From Coccinella septempunctata (taxonomy: Eukaryota; Arthropoda; Insecta; Coleoptera; Coccinellidae), in NCBI RefSeq assembly GCF_907165205.1, contig NC_058195.1, positions 31,268,936 to 31,332,935 of the forward strand: a stretch of DNA of 64,000 nt, in the 5' to 3' direction. This document shows positions 48,848-61,300 of the stretch, in pieces. The translations under genes and the position numbers were made by a program. How positions within the stretch are numbered: position 1 is the first letter of the stretch; every line of letters starts with the position of its first letter. A model generated the notes under the pieces. The model had not been told where the DNA came from, made no database searches, and saw nothing but the letters and a program-made list of their open reading frames with translations.

Positions 48848-49963
48848 GGATGTACATTTCTGGACATTTACTGTACGTTCATAAATGGACGTTTTATGGA
48901 TGTCCATTGTACTTTAAATATGGGATGTTGGACCAACATCCATATACGTCCCTTATTGGACATCCTCTGGATATACAAATCTGGATCTTAATTGTACAAT
49001 CAGAAATTGTACGTTAGTGTACGTCCATTCAACGTACAATTTCGGATCAACGGTAATTATCCATGAATGTACATCTTTTGGATGTTCGGATCTGGATACA
49101 AATATGTACATCCAGAAATTGTACTTTTCTGTACGACAACTGGATGTATCATTTTCTACTATCTATAATTATTCATTTCTCAACATTCGTAGGATGTACA
49201 TTTCTGGACATTTACTGTACGTTCAAAAATGGACGTTTTATGGATGTCCATTGTACTTTAAATAAGGGATGTTGGACAAACATCCATATACGTCCCTTAT
49301 TGGACATCCTATGGATATACAAATTTGGATCTTAATTGTACTATCAGAAATTGTACGTTAGTGTACGTCCATTCAACGTACAATTTTGGATCAACGTGAA
49401 TTATCCATGAATGTACATCTTTTGGATGTTCGGATCTGGATATAAATATGTACTTCCAGAAATTGTACTTTTCTGTACGACAACTGGATGTATCATTTTC
49501 TAGTATCTATAATTATACATTTCTCAACATTCGTAGGATGTACATTTCTGGACATTTACTGTACGTTCAAAAATGGACGTTTTATGGATGTCCATTGTAC
49601 TTTAAATAAGGGATGTTGGACAAACATCCATATACGTCCCTTATTGGACATCCTATGGATATACAAATTTGGATCTTAATTGTACTATCAGAAATTGTAC
49701 GTTAGTGTACGTCCATTCAACGTACAATTTTGGATCAACGTGAATTATCCATGAATGTACATCTTTTGGATGTTCGGATCTGGATATGAATATGTACTTC
49801 CAGAAATTGTACTTTTCTGTACAACAACTGGATGTATCATTTTCTAGTATCTATAATTATTCATTTCACAACATTCGTAGGATGTAGATTTCTGGACATT
49901 AACTGTACTTTCAAAAATGGACGTTTTATGGATGTCCATTGTACTTTGAATAAGGGATGTTGG
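48848..49963 (+). repeat. 344-bp tandem repeats inside the transposon
   Basis: Repeats start at 48848, 49192, 49536 and 49880 (start GGATGTA), each 344 bp apart; the fourth is cut after about 84 bp. Units 2 and 3 are nearly the same and the first more diverged. Many short words of the type ATGGACGT, GTACGTCC and GGATGTTGG recur. Short open frames here are by-products of the repeats. Confidence 0.85.
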
Positions 49964-51060
49964 AAATAACAGGAATGTGTATGCAAGGATATAACCTTGT
50001 ATTGCTGCCATGTCGGTCTCGGCTCTCATTGAGAGTAGGTACATACTGACTGTGTTGAAACCCAGATGTTCCGCCCTCTCATAATTATTCGTTTTTTTAC
50101 TCTGGAACTTTCGTCCCAAAGACCGAAACATTTATTTTTTGAGTTTCATTTCAGTAACACACAGCGAAATATTGAATCAGAACAGAATATCTAAGAGAAA
50201 CTCATTAATCTGTAATCAGTGGATTTTGAAGTGGACTCGACATATTTTGTAAATTTGTGAATATTTTGGCTTTAGCTTGTTGAACTACATTTGAGGTATA
50301 GTGTCTAGTTCTAGTTCCAGTGTGTGGTGCATATATTTGATAGAAACGAGGTGAGTCAAAGTTTTTATTCTTGAGGGAAGTGGCAAATTTACGTGCAGAG
50401 AGAAAAATATAATCTAATGGGTAGAAATGTTGAAGGAATTGAATGTTGAATGCTTATACGAACCACGAATGTTCATCTCTGTTTCATGTTAATTTGATGA
50501 TTTCATTAGTTATAATTATATTCATACTATCGTAAAGAATATATTTTTGTCTTTTCACAACCATGAATATCTATTATTTGGTAGGGGGGCAACAATATAA
50601 GAATATGAAACGGAATTACGAGAAAACATCCAGAAATTCAATTTTCAAAAGATATTATCACCATTCTATTATAATTATAGTATGGTGATGTACTATGATA
50701 TGACAACAGCAAAATTTCACTGAAATAAATTTACAGAAACGACCATACACTCCAATAAAGGGGACAGGAAGGAGATAGAAGAGGCTATTTCTAAATGGGT
50801 TCGAGGAGCCAACGATAGAAAATATATCATAAGTGTTTCCTGTTCAGTGTATATATACCTATATATCTGCTTCTTTGATATTCAGTTTTTTATAGTTTAG
50901 TTTTTTTTTGCTTAGGGACAGTAGTCCAATGTTCAAATTATACTTGTTATTCATTTTATTTTGATTTTTCACATAAAGATGTGGAACATTTCCAGGCATT
51001 TCATTTTTCAATAATCCCAATTTCCTTATAATTATCAATAAATATATTTTTTTTTTTTGG
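49964..51060. other. Non-repetitive middle of the transposon
   Basis: About 1.1 kb without the ACGTCC-type words, AT-rich, with no open frame or recognised motif. It may be captured DNA; its source is not visible in this window. Confidence 0.5.
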
Positions 51061-51078
51061 GCATTTGAGACTCCCAAA

Positions 51079-51460
51079 TAACGTCCACTTATGTATAATG
51101 AATGGTCCAGAAAATGTCCGAACCTCACTGGATTCAACATCCTATGGACGTACATACAGGATGTACAATGGACGAACATACAGGTATGTCCATAGGATGT
51201 TAAATCCAGTGAGGTTCGGATGTACAATGGATGTACCTGTATGTTCGTCCATTGTACATCCTGTATGTACGTCCAATGTACATCCTATATGTACGTCCAC
51301 TGGACATCCTGTATGTACGTCCATTGTATATCTTGTATGTACGTCCAATGTTTATCCTGTATGTACATCCATTGTACATCCTATATGTACGTCCATAGGA
51401 TGTTAAATCCAGTGAGGGTCGGACGTTTTCTGGACCAAACATTGTACATAACTGGACGTA
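51079..51460. repeat. Palindromic 24-bp-periodic zone of the transposon
   Basis: The words TGTACATCC and TGTATGTACGTCC alternate with a period near 24 bp between about 51236 and 51400. The block at 51105-51155 (TCCAGAAAATGTCCGAACC onward) pairs with 51388-51437 in reverse complement, forming a large foldback close to the right end. Confidence 0.75.
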
Positions 51461-52036
51461 CAATGGATGTCCGTCATGTCCATTTTGTACGTCCAATGGA
51501 CATTCAATGGATATACATGTGCTGTATGGGTATGTGGCGGACGCGTTCCATTCTGGACATCATACTTGGTTGAGGTTTGACGATGCAAAAGTGAGGTCAG
51601 TGTCAGTGGAAAGTGTTTTGAAACCGCATGGAGACAGAGTTCCTTATCTTTTATTTTATAAGAGAGGTGATATAGTTTAAGGTGTATAAATTGAACTATA
51701 GAATAATAAATTTGTACATATTAGCGAAAAGGATCGACTAAAATTGTTTTTTGTTATTTTATGAGTAATGTATTGTAAATCTGAAAAATTATAATTATAT
51801 TTATGATGTTATGTAAAAATATACTATATTTTAATAAACAGACTTTATAATATATTTCCTCAGTTTTATTGAGCAGAATTTACCCGGAATGAACGATTGA
51901 AAAAAGCCTAAATTAGCAGTGAATGAAAAAAAAAACATAGACAAAAAGATAATCTATATATTAATAAAAGAGGATCTATGGTTTACTTCAAAATGCTTTA
52001 TTTGTTGTGTTTATTATTGTAAGGGCAAGGTTTATA

Positions 52037-53632
52037 CAGGGTGTCCCGTAAAGACCACGTCAATCTAAAACGGAAAGTAGATCAGAATGTACTCAACCTG
52101 ATGTGAAAAAATCGTTCATATGAAAGTCTCACAGTTTTCGAGATATTTGATGTTTTATGAAAATGTTGAATTTTTTCACTTAAACTGCTTTCTCTCTTGC
52201 GGAAGCTACAATTAAATACTTTTCGTATCAGTTTTTTTCCGTAAATTTTGTTGAATGATTACTCCAATTCATGCAATGAAAAATACAACGAAATATTATA
52301 CAGGGATTCTGGAAAGAAAAATTGAAATTCATGTTCTGAAGGAAGTGTTTTTTTGTGCTGAATTCTATCTGACGTGGTATAAAAAAAAGACACTAGACCT
52401 TTTCTGCATATTACGTTGAAAAGTTGCCTATTCTGTGAGGATTCCGAAAAGGTAAAATACAGGTGATAACCTTCGTCACGAAAAAAGATATTTGAATGTT
52501 TATCGAGAATGGAACATTTCTATGAAAAACTGCTTTTCTCACCTTTTCCATAAATACTTTAATTTTGCACTTCCTGCTGAAAATAATCAATCAACAAATC
52601 AACAAAATGTTATTAAGATGCTAATTCACTGAATGAGTTTTATTATTTATTTTTCTTTGCCTAAAGAACTCTCGAACATCGATATGATGTTCTTAACACT
52701 TAAATCCTCTGGAATTTTTTACTGGGGTTTTTTGAAAAAAGGAAATTTATTCGAATCCTATAAGAGATGAGGCACACCGCATTCGTATTTCAGCAGCCAA
52801 AATAGCGGGGAGAAGTTTGTATGGTTTTAAAAAAGGTATTTCTCAATAGATGATGGGCATGTATTAGCGAAGGGGGTGGTCATTTTGAGCATTTGCTCTC
52901 ATAAGAATCCTGAATTTTTATTATTGATATTTTTATGAAGTTTCTTCACAATAGATTTGTTGATGTTGAAGGTCCTGTGCGTTATTATTATTATATCATT
53001 GCAATTAAAGAAAAAAACAGAATAATTTCATTTTATAAGAAATTTAGGGACTAACTGACATTTTTCAAGCGAATCATTCAATATGTTACAGCAGAATCTG
53101 CAAAATGAAAGAATTTGTGGAAAAGGTGACAAAATCCGTTTTTCACAGAAATGCTCCATTCTCGATAAACATTCAAATATCTTTTTTCGTGACGAAGGTT
53201 ATCACCCGTATTTTACCTTTTCGGAATCCTCACAAAATGGGCAACTTTTCAACGTAATATGCAGAAAAGGTCTAGAGTGTTTTTTTTATACCACGTCAGA
53301 TAGAATTCAGCACAAAAAAACACTTCCTTCAGAACATGAATTTTAATTTTTTTTTTCAGAATCCCTGTATAATATTTTGTGGTATTTTTCATTGCATGAA
53401 TTGAGGTAATCATTCAACAAAATTTACGGAAAAAAAACTGATTCGAAAAGTATTTAATTGTAGCTTCCGCAAGAGAGAAAGCATTTTAAGTGAAAAAATT
53501 CGACATTTTCATAAAACATCAAATATCTCGAAAACTGTGAAACTTTCATATGAACGATTTTTTCACATCAGTTAGAGCACATTCTGATCTACTTTTCGTT
53601 TTCGTTTGACGTGGTCTTTACGGGACACCCTG
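52037..53632. mobile_element. 1.6 kb long-arm inverted-repeat element, unit 6
   Basis: 1596 bp with TA flanks, inverted relative to units 1-5. The inner transposase remnant has a private rearrangement near 52692. Confidence 0.85.
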
Positions 53633-54144
53633 TATAACAAATTATTCCCAAAAAAATTGTAGAGTACAGAAAAAAAGGCATTCCTTTTTCTTACGACCAA
53701 TCGAGCAATCATAGAGTACTTATAGGTTTTCATATGCCACATTGTCACACAATCACGATGAGTTAGTTATTATTATCTACCCTAGAAATAATTTAAATGG
53801 CAAAACTAGGTTTGCCGGGTTAGCTAGTCTATATATAATAATAAAAGAGGGTCTATGATTTACTTCAAAATGCTTTATTGTTCAAACGAGCGCACCAAAT
53901 TGGACAATTCTTTATTTGTTGTGTTTATTATTGTTAGGGCAAGGTTTATATAACTAAATATTCTGAAAAAAAATTGTACAGAACAGAAAAAAAGGCATTC
54001 CTTTTTCTTACGACCAATCGAGCAATCATAGAGTACTTATAGGTTTTCATATGCCACATTGTCACACAATCACGATGAGTTAGTTATTATTATCTACCCT
54101 AGAAATAATTTAAATGGCAAAACAAGGTTTGCCGGGTCAGCTAG
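53633..54144 (-). repeat. Tandem pair of ~318-bp dispersed repeats, unit 6
   Basis: Same pair as at the edge of every unit, inverted. The rest of the interrupted copy is at 51950-52036. Confidence 0.75.
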
Positions 54145-54145
54145 T

Positions 54146-56109
54146 ATGTAATAAACTCCTCAGCCTTCTAATGACCAAGAATTGCGAAAGTTTAAAACTG
54201 GAAAAGGAATAAAACTATTGTAAATAGCATATTTCTCAAGAAAATTATCATGAGTTTTCTCTCTCATCAAGAAAATGAATAGTGACAAAAAATTTTATTA
54301 TCTCATGAATAATGAATATTTTTCTATTATCCATTGTGTTTCATATGTTGGAGGACTTCGAATTGAATCTTAGTGAATATCTTGAATAGAAATGGACAAC
54401 AAACTTTTTGGAAAAACATTCCCTGTGATTTATTATTGAAAAAGACCCGAAATATTTGAGTTAAAAACTGTTTTTTCTGAAAATCTCAATTTTAATGAAA
54501 GTTTACTCTACATTGACGGTATAACTTTTTTTTTATATTCTCTCGGGAAGGTTTTGAACGAAACAAGACACATTAAATGGAAGTAAAATTCAGGATTTCA
54601 CCGAATCTTATGTGGAAGAAGAGAAATGAACCATTTTCAAAATACTGAAATGCTGATTTAAAACTTTCGTTCTCCACCGTGGAAAAATGCTGTGTTGCTC
54701 TGATGAGGCCAAATGAGGCCGAAACCATGGTCAGCATCTGCTTTTCTTCGGTGGAGCGTACTCCATTTGGGGCCTTGACGATGGCAAATTGGCTAGCTCA
54801 ATTCAGATCGTAACACTTGTCGATATTCATATCGTAGGGTGGTATGCATCTGAATTTATCCTCAATAATGTTTAAGTTCACCCATATTAACTTTCTTGAC
54901 CGAAATATTGGGAAATGAATTAAGACTCTTTTATCTGCATAATCCGTTCATTGAAATTTCTTAGAAAATGGGTAGGTAGGTAATAGTTCCGATTAACGGC
55001 GGTAAAGGGATTCAAACCCTTCGGAGAATGACCATTTTCAAAAGGGATGTGGTGTAATTATGAATATCGATAAGAAATAGAATTCAGAAAAATAATAAAA
55101 CGTTAAGTCTGAAAAGACATGCTTTTCAAAAGAAATGAGTTATGGAACAATATTGTTTGAATTTATGAAGGGCAAAAGGGTTCCTTCAGAGAAATCGATA
55201 ATGAAGATGTTAAGCTTACGAGTAATATAGGTACCTGAATAAACTGTTCAATTACGTATCCTTCAGATTAGTTTACTGTTCAAAATCATTTTTCATGATA
55301 TAATATACAGGGTGTCCAAAAACTATTCGTTAAATATAGAAACGACAACAAAACTAGGAGAATAAACTCTGTACTCTATCCAAGTCATAGGTTACCTATG
55401 ACCTAAAAAACTGCATTTTATTGCTCAATAAGGTTTTTTAACTGCCTTCCAACGAATATCAGGAAAGAGAGAAATTTTGTAGTCTTTTAAAAAACCATAT
55501 TGTCCTTAATTTTGAGAATAGAACCATATAGCATTGAAGAATTTTGTTCAGCTTGTTACAGATTGAGATGAATATGTTTGTTACCTATATATTGTGTTTT
55601 TAGATTAGTTCAAATTTTGAATGTGACGTATTTTCTTTTCACTTGTATCTTTGTTGAGCTGCAGTGATGTGAAAATAAAGTTATCTATATATCTATCTAT
55701 CTAGTGAATCAAACGTCACACCACGATAGAGTAGACCAAATATTATCGAATGACACCAACATTAGTTCAACGAAAATGCACCGTTTCCAAAATAATCAGA
55801 ATTTTATTAAAATACCTAAAGTTGTCGATTTTCGAAATATTTTTCTTGATCACAGGGCCAGTTTATGAAGAAGGATATCGATTTTAAATTATATTGAACT
55901 AAGATGGCATTTATGCCTCCTTTGGGTCCTTCATTTATTGTAAATTTTTGAGGAATTTTGGTCAATAAACTAAACTAAACTAAGTTTATTGTTTTATCTC
56001 CCCTAATTGAAATTATTTCAAGTAGTTGATCGATAACCTAAGTAAATCTAAATTAAAACAATTGTTTTTTTTACATGATTTTCATTACTCAAGATAAACC
56101 CCCTCCATA
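54146..56109. other. Distal upstream DNA of unit 7, no gene seen
   Basis: Equivalent to 11.1-13.1 kb of unit 1, reversed. It contains the hairpin-family fragment near 54835 and most of the 0.98 kb inverted-repeat element. Confidence 0.5.
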
Positions 56110-56295
56110 GGGGTGATAATATTGGAAAAAAACGCTGTCCTTCCACAAATTGGCCTTGTGATTGAAAATCAGCAACTTTAGGTTAGGTTTTTTTCAGAAA
56201 CGGTACATTTTCGCTCAACTAATGTTGGTGCCAATCAATATTTGATCTACTCTATCGTGGTATGACGTTTGATTTACTAGTTTTTGGACACCCTG
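55308..56295. mobile_element. ~0.98 kb inverted-repeat element, unit 7
   Basis: Ends CAGGGTGTCCAAAA and reverse complement. The TATC-tailed LINE/SINE-like fragment lies at about 55325-55701. Its right end is followed by TAAACC rather than TATACC. The right terminal part is repeated at ~56981-57166 because of the local duplication. Confidence 0.8.
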
Positions 56296-57595
56296 TAAAC
56301 CTACCTATTATTTTAAAGTCTTAAGTTTTGATATTCAATTGTTTTTACTACTTAGAAGTATGAGGATTTAAGATTAGTTACCTAATCTTTTCGAACACAA
56401 GATATCACCCCCCGTCTTCCAGTTTTTTTAATTTAAACATTACGTACCATAATAAACGAATTAATTCAGATGCATAACATCCGCAGATAATTAAATCAAC
56501 GAATGTTACGATCAGTCAGCATCTACTCTTTGTCGACGAAATGAAAATTCTGGTAATACTTCGAGCGATGGTAGTTTGTTAGTTCGATTTAGATCGTAAC
56601 ATTCGTTGATTTAATTATCTGCGGATGTTATGCATCTGAATTAATTCGTTTATTATTTACCTGCCTTACTGTGAAGGCGTGATTAATTTCTTATATTACG
56701 TACCATGAAAAATACCAAAAAAAAGAATCAAACGCTTGAAACTAAGTTTGACGAAAGTTTTGTAAGATGAAAGTGTTCTTCATATTTTCTCTCATAATGC
56801 GACGTTTTCGATTAATTTGATGTTGAAAAATTGAAAAGTATCTGTGAATTTTTAAAAATTGGGTACTTTGGCTGATTACAACTCTTTTTAGAAGATATAC
56901 AGATGTGTCGTGTCACCAGTAAACTAATAACCCAAATTGAGTTATTAGATCACCTATCTCCTTATGAAAATTCAAAATTAGGGGTGATAATATGGGAAAA
57001 AAACGCTGTCCTTCCACAAATTGGCCTTGTGATTGAAAATCAGCAACTTTAGGTTAGGTTTTTTTCAGAAACGGTACATTTTCGCTCAACTAATGTTGGT
57101 GCCATTCAATATTTGATCTACTCTATCGTGGTATGACGTTTGATTTACTAGTTTTTGGACACCCTGTATACCTACCTATTATTTTAAAGTCTTAAGTTTT
57201 GATATTCAATTGTTTTTACTACTTAGAAGTATGAGGATTTAAGATTAGTTACCTAATCTTTTCGAACACAAGATATCACCCCCCGTCTTCCAGTTTTTTT
57301 AATTTAAACATTACGTACCATGAAAAATACCAAAAAAAAGAATCAAACGCTTGAAACTAAGTTTGACGAAAGTTTTGTAAGATGAAAGTGTTCTTCATAT
57401 TTTCTCTCATAATGCGACGTTTTCGATTAATTTGATGTTGAAAAATTGAAAAGTATCTGTGAATTTTTAAAAATTGGGTACTTTGGCTGATTACAACTCT
57501 TTTTAGAAGATATACAGATGTGTCGTGTCACCAGTAAACTAATAACCCAAATTGAGTTATTAGATCACCTATCTCCTTATGAAAATTCAAAATTA
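56110..57595 (+). repeat. 615-bp tandem duplication in unit 7 upstream region
   Basis: The segment beginning GGGGTGATAATAT and ending TTCAAAATTA occurs at 56110-56980 and 56981-57595. The first copy is 256 bp longer because of a hairpin insertion and its target duplication. Other units have this segment once. Confidence 0.85.
56451..56694. mobile_element. 244-bp hairpin element with 12-bp target duplication
   Basis: Perfect 63-bp inverted arms (56451-56513 and 56592-56654) enclose a 78-bp loop, followed by 40 bp of unpaired sequence. ATTACGTACCAT is duplicated on both sides (56439-56450, 56695-56706). The arm sequence is related to a fragment found once in each full unit (for example ~12421-12480). 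The family is not recognised. Confidence 0.8.
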
Positions 57596-58140
57596 CTAAA
57601 TCTATTCATCAGGGTCGAATCGAAAAAAATGATATGGGAAAAATGCGTTTTTTTAGCTCAAGAATCTACTTATGAAATTATTGTACGAGTTAAAGACTTA
57701 CCCTGTATAGATTTAAAAAAATATGGAAAACTGCAAATTTCACACAATTCAACTATTCATTTTAGGCCTTAAATTGTTTCGAAAAAATTAAGAGTACCTA
57801 TCCACTAATCCAACAGGCAAAAAAAGTTTAGGGCATACCGTTTGAGTCAAATAGAAAAGAATATGATAAATATTGAAGAATTAGATTTCATTGAAATGAT
57901 TCCTTTTCTTCGACGAAACTTACATCTTAGAAGAGTTCCGGTATGTTCCATTTTCGAATTTTACGCGATAAAATAATAAAAATGATTTGTGACGAAAACG
58001 AAAATACAAAAATTAGATGAAATGAAACTCAATTTTTCTAGAAAAATATCAGTATGCGCTTTTAACTGAAGAAATAGAAATTGTAATATCTATTATCAAA
58101 TATAGAATAACAACATTTGAAATCGAAAAGTAGTCAGATT
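57596..58140. other. Proximal upstream DNA of unit 7, no gene seen
   Basis: Single-copy part of the upstream region, AT-rich. It contains the degenerate CAGGGTAAGTC end (reverse strand, near 57700). The short frames here are not supported. Confidence 0.45.
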
Positions 58141-58151
58141 TCCAAATTGTG

Positions 58152-58278
58152 CGCAAGGGGGCGGTCCCAACCCCAGGTAGAAGCATGATGCCATTGGTCA
58201 GAAACGACGAAATTAGATAGAAAGGTAGAAACGGTAGCGTGCTATATAACCTAGCAGTCATTTTTCGGTCAGTCAGTT
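58152..58278 (+). promoter_or_regulatory. USP10-7 core promoter
   Basis: A GGGGCGG box (near 58157), CCATTGG (58192-58198), TATATAA (58243-58249) and TCAGTC initiator (58269-58274) occur in the expected order; TATA to initiator is about 28 bases. The leader then contains a 23-codon upstream ORF (58291-58362). Confidence 0.65.
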
Positions 58279-58388
58279 GAGTTAACCTCAATGGTGTTAA
58301 GATTGTTTAGACTGTTTGAATACTCGCAAGTTTTCGAATATTATAAACGAACTTTAAGGTGATATTACAGTGTTGTGATTGATGATTG

Positions 58389-61300
58389 ATGAATTTTCAA
58401 GTTATGGATGTAAGTAATTCTTTTTTTTTAATCTCTAGTCAGTTGGTTGCTATTCAATAATTTGTTTGTTGTTCAGATTTTCTGTTTCAAACAGGTATGT
58501 GTTATTTTTTTATTCGAAAATGATCATTTACCTATATGGTAGTATCTCTAGAAGTTCAAAGATGTTTTCAGCACTTTGAATATAACATTATATCAACTTC
58601 AATATCTGAAATGACATTAATATTAATTTTATTTTCAGAATATGCAGTTTTTAGATATAACAGGGTTGGAAGTGGACGAGATTCGTCACATAAATTCTTG
58701 TCTGTCCGATACCCCTCAAAGAATCTCCTTGCCTTGGACTCTCAAGAAGAAATCTCCCCAAAGTGAGTATTGTGATGTATTTTTCAATAATAATATCCTT
58801 GCAAATGTAGTCCAAGAAAGATTTGATGTAACTAGAAATTTAATAATCGACTTATTTTCAGAAAAATTACACAGAAAACCAAATGCAGCAGTCGAATGTA
58901 AGAAGCCATCAGACGTTGATGAAGAAACACTGATCTCATACGACAATGCTATATCTGTTAATACACCCACTTCTAAGACGGATCATTTCATTCCCACACA
59001 AGTTTCTACAACGGCTGACAAAGAAACAGTTCCCTCCAATGAAATTGCGGAAGAACTTCGCAATTCACCGAGTGCCCCAATATCGAACCTGATCGAAAGT
59101 AATACCGAAGTGATGCCTGTTAAAGTTGAAAATATTGTGGCAACATCCTCGAACAAGACTGAAGAAATGAAGAATAAGCCTGTGAAGGTCCAGACGTGTG
59201 ATGTGAAAAAAAATGGAGTCAAATCAGATGTTAATGAACCTGTAAACGTATGGGCGAAGAAATCATGGACGAGTCTCTTCAAGAAAGAGGAACCCACGAC
59301 AAATGGAGAGTTAGTGACTGAACGCAGTGATGAGAAATTTAAATCGTTGGACACTGTTGAAAAAAGCAGAACTATTGATCCAGCCACTCACAGACTAGCA
59401 GGTTAGTTGTTGAAGAGACTTTGATTAAATTTTTTGAGTAGAAAAACGTTTTAGGTTTTACATAGTCAGTTGTTTGAGTTGAAGAATTATTTTTGTTGTG
59501 ATATCAATAAACTTTTTCTATATTTGTTACTCAACATTTCATTTTATTTCCAGAATTTCTATCGAACTTCGAAATTGATGGAAAAAGTGCTAATCTACAA
59601 CCAAGAGGCTTAATCAATAGGAGCAATTATTGCTACATCAATTCGATTTTACAAGCCTTGCTGGCCTGCCCACCTTTATGCAATCTGCTGATAGGACTTT
59701 CGAAGAATTTGACGGAGAATGGACACGGCCTACCACCCATCATAAAGAACATGTAAGTTTTATAACAATCCGTCGCTTTGACAGCATCTAAATCAATTTG
59801 AAATCTTCCAGGTGCAAATTCATCAATAAATTCGAGAAGCTGCCCGATTCCTACCTAAACCGTATATCGAAAAGGAACAAGAAGAAACAGGGGAGTTTCG
59901 ACTTCTCCTGCGGCGACTCGATCGAAGAATCTTCGATCTACACCATCCTGAATGATACCAGAAGCGACTCGTTTCTTGTCGAGGGACGTCAAGAGGACGC
60001 TGAGGAATTTTTGGGTCTACTGCTGAACGGACTGAAGGACGAAATGATGAATGTAAGTAGTCGAAATTATTGATTAATCGCATGACTCTTGGTTAAACAT
60101 GATGAACGAGAACACTTGACTCGGTTTCGCAATTTTTAATTAAGATATTTGTTGATACGCGTGTTTCCGGTTTCATATCATTAAACTCATGTTGAAATCG
60201 GAGATAGGCGGAAATTTAATTGATCGTTTACAATTGGTATACTTTGTTTTTGGGCTGAGGATATTTCTAGGATTTTTCAAAGATCTAAACGTTTACCTTT
60301 ATCACCTTTATGTACAATTTTTACATGATAGAAATCTACGAAGTGGTTGGGAGTTATACAGAGATTAGAGAAACCAGTTGTTGATTTAATCTGCAGAATA
60401 GATCTTTACCATTGAAAAATATTCATCTTAAATTCTTCTTATTGGTACATACGAGGATATATTGAAAAATTCTTAGTCTACTATAGAACCAAACAAAATT
60501 TCAATGTCAAAATATTTTATTAATCAACATACTCTCCTCTTAATTGGATATGCATTTATTACAAAGAACCTGCAACGTCTCTAGACCTTTCAAAAAGATG
60601 TTTCTTCTTGCTCTCAAAACCAGAACTCCACAGCTTTTATAACCTCCTCGTTGAAAGAAAATTTACGACCTTTTAAACGTTCTTTCTGTTGAGGAAAGAG
60701 ATGATAGTCGGATGGAGCCAAATCTGGTGAATAAAGGGGGTGTTCTAGTAATTCAAACTCTTGATCACGGATTTTTTTCATGGCAACATTAGATTTGTGT
60801 GCAGGGGCGTTGTCCTGCAAAAACAAAACACCTTTGGATAGCTTTCCGGGTTTTGTCTCCACAATTTTTTCCCGTAGAATGGTCAGAAATGTCTAATAGT
60901 AATCTCCGGTTATAGTTCCACCCTTATCCAAAAAATCAATCATGGTTACTCCATGCCAATCCCAAAAATCTGAAACAAGAACTTTTCTTGCCGATTTTTG
61001 GACGATTTTGGGTCTTGAAGAACCAGAGTTTTGCCATTTCATCGATTTTTGCTTCGTTTCTGGATCGTAGAAATGTACCCAAATCTCATCCATAGTAACA
61101 ATTATGTTTAAGAAGTCTACATCGTTTTCAAATCGAGCACAGATCGAACGCGATGCTTTTACCCTCGCACGTTTTAGGTCAACATTCAAACATTTGGGGA
61201 TCCATTTTGCAGCAATTTTTCTCACGTCCAAATTGACGTAAACTATATGATGAACGCGTTCGCATGAAATATTCAGTGCTTCAGATATGCGTTTTAGCCT

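Larger units (their letters stand above)
48762..51530. mobile_element. Unclassified 2,769-bp inverted-repeat transposon in USP10 exon
   Basis: The ends are a perfect 15-bp inverted repeat, CCCATACAGCACATG, flanked by a TA duplication (48760-48761 and 51531-51532). Both subterminal zones carry the GGACGT/ACGTCC word. Inside are a 344-bp tandem array (48848-49963), a ~1.1 kb non-repetitive middle without a long frame, and a palindromic, ~24-bp periodic zone (51079-51460). No transposase is recognised, so it would need one in trans. The TA duplication points to a Tc1/mariner-like enzyme, but I do not recognise the family. It occurs in one unit only, hence after the amplification. Confidence 0.85.
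48208..51680 (+). pseudogene. USP10 last exon split by a transposon, copy 6
   Basis: The exon lies at 48208-48761 and 51533-51680; the two parts total exactly 702 nt, the normal exon-6 length, once one TA of the target duplication is removed. The insertion falls inside the Tyr599 codon directly after catalytic His598, so translation would read a few element codons and stop at 48775-48777, losing Asp615. Apart from this, the coding sequence matches the other copies. Exons 1-5 and the promoter are absent in this unit. AATAAA remains at 51705-51710. Confidence 0.9.
47220..54145 (+). repeat. USP10 amplicon unit 6, inverted and truncated
   Basis: This unit points right. It starts inside the mariner, then runs through the end of intron 5, the last exon (split by a transposon), 3' flank, long-arm element and dispersed repeats to the unit edge at 54145. 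The equivalent of the 12-bp indel region reads differently here (TTCTTAACACTTAAATCC near 52690). It lacks USP10 exons 1-5 and the promoter. Confidence 0.95.

Noticed and set aside
48835..49679. Several 60-110 codon frames in the 344-bp repeats
   Set aside because: They repeat with the array period, are rich in Cys/Tyr/His from the ACGTCC-type words, and show no start context or domain.
51236..51400. Short regular repeats resembling a CRISPR array
   Set aside because: The ~24-bp words are contiguous without unique spacers, lie in a transposon end of an animal genome, and have no cas genes nearby.
57518..57772. 84-codon frame upstream of USP10 in unit 7
   Set aside because: The corresponding sequence in the other units does not keep this frame, and it overlaps a degenerate transposon end.
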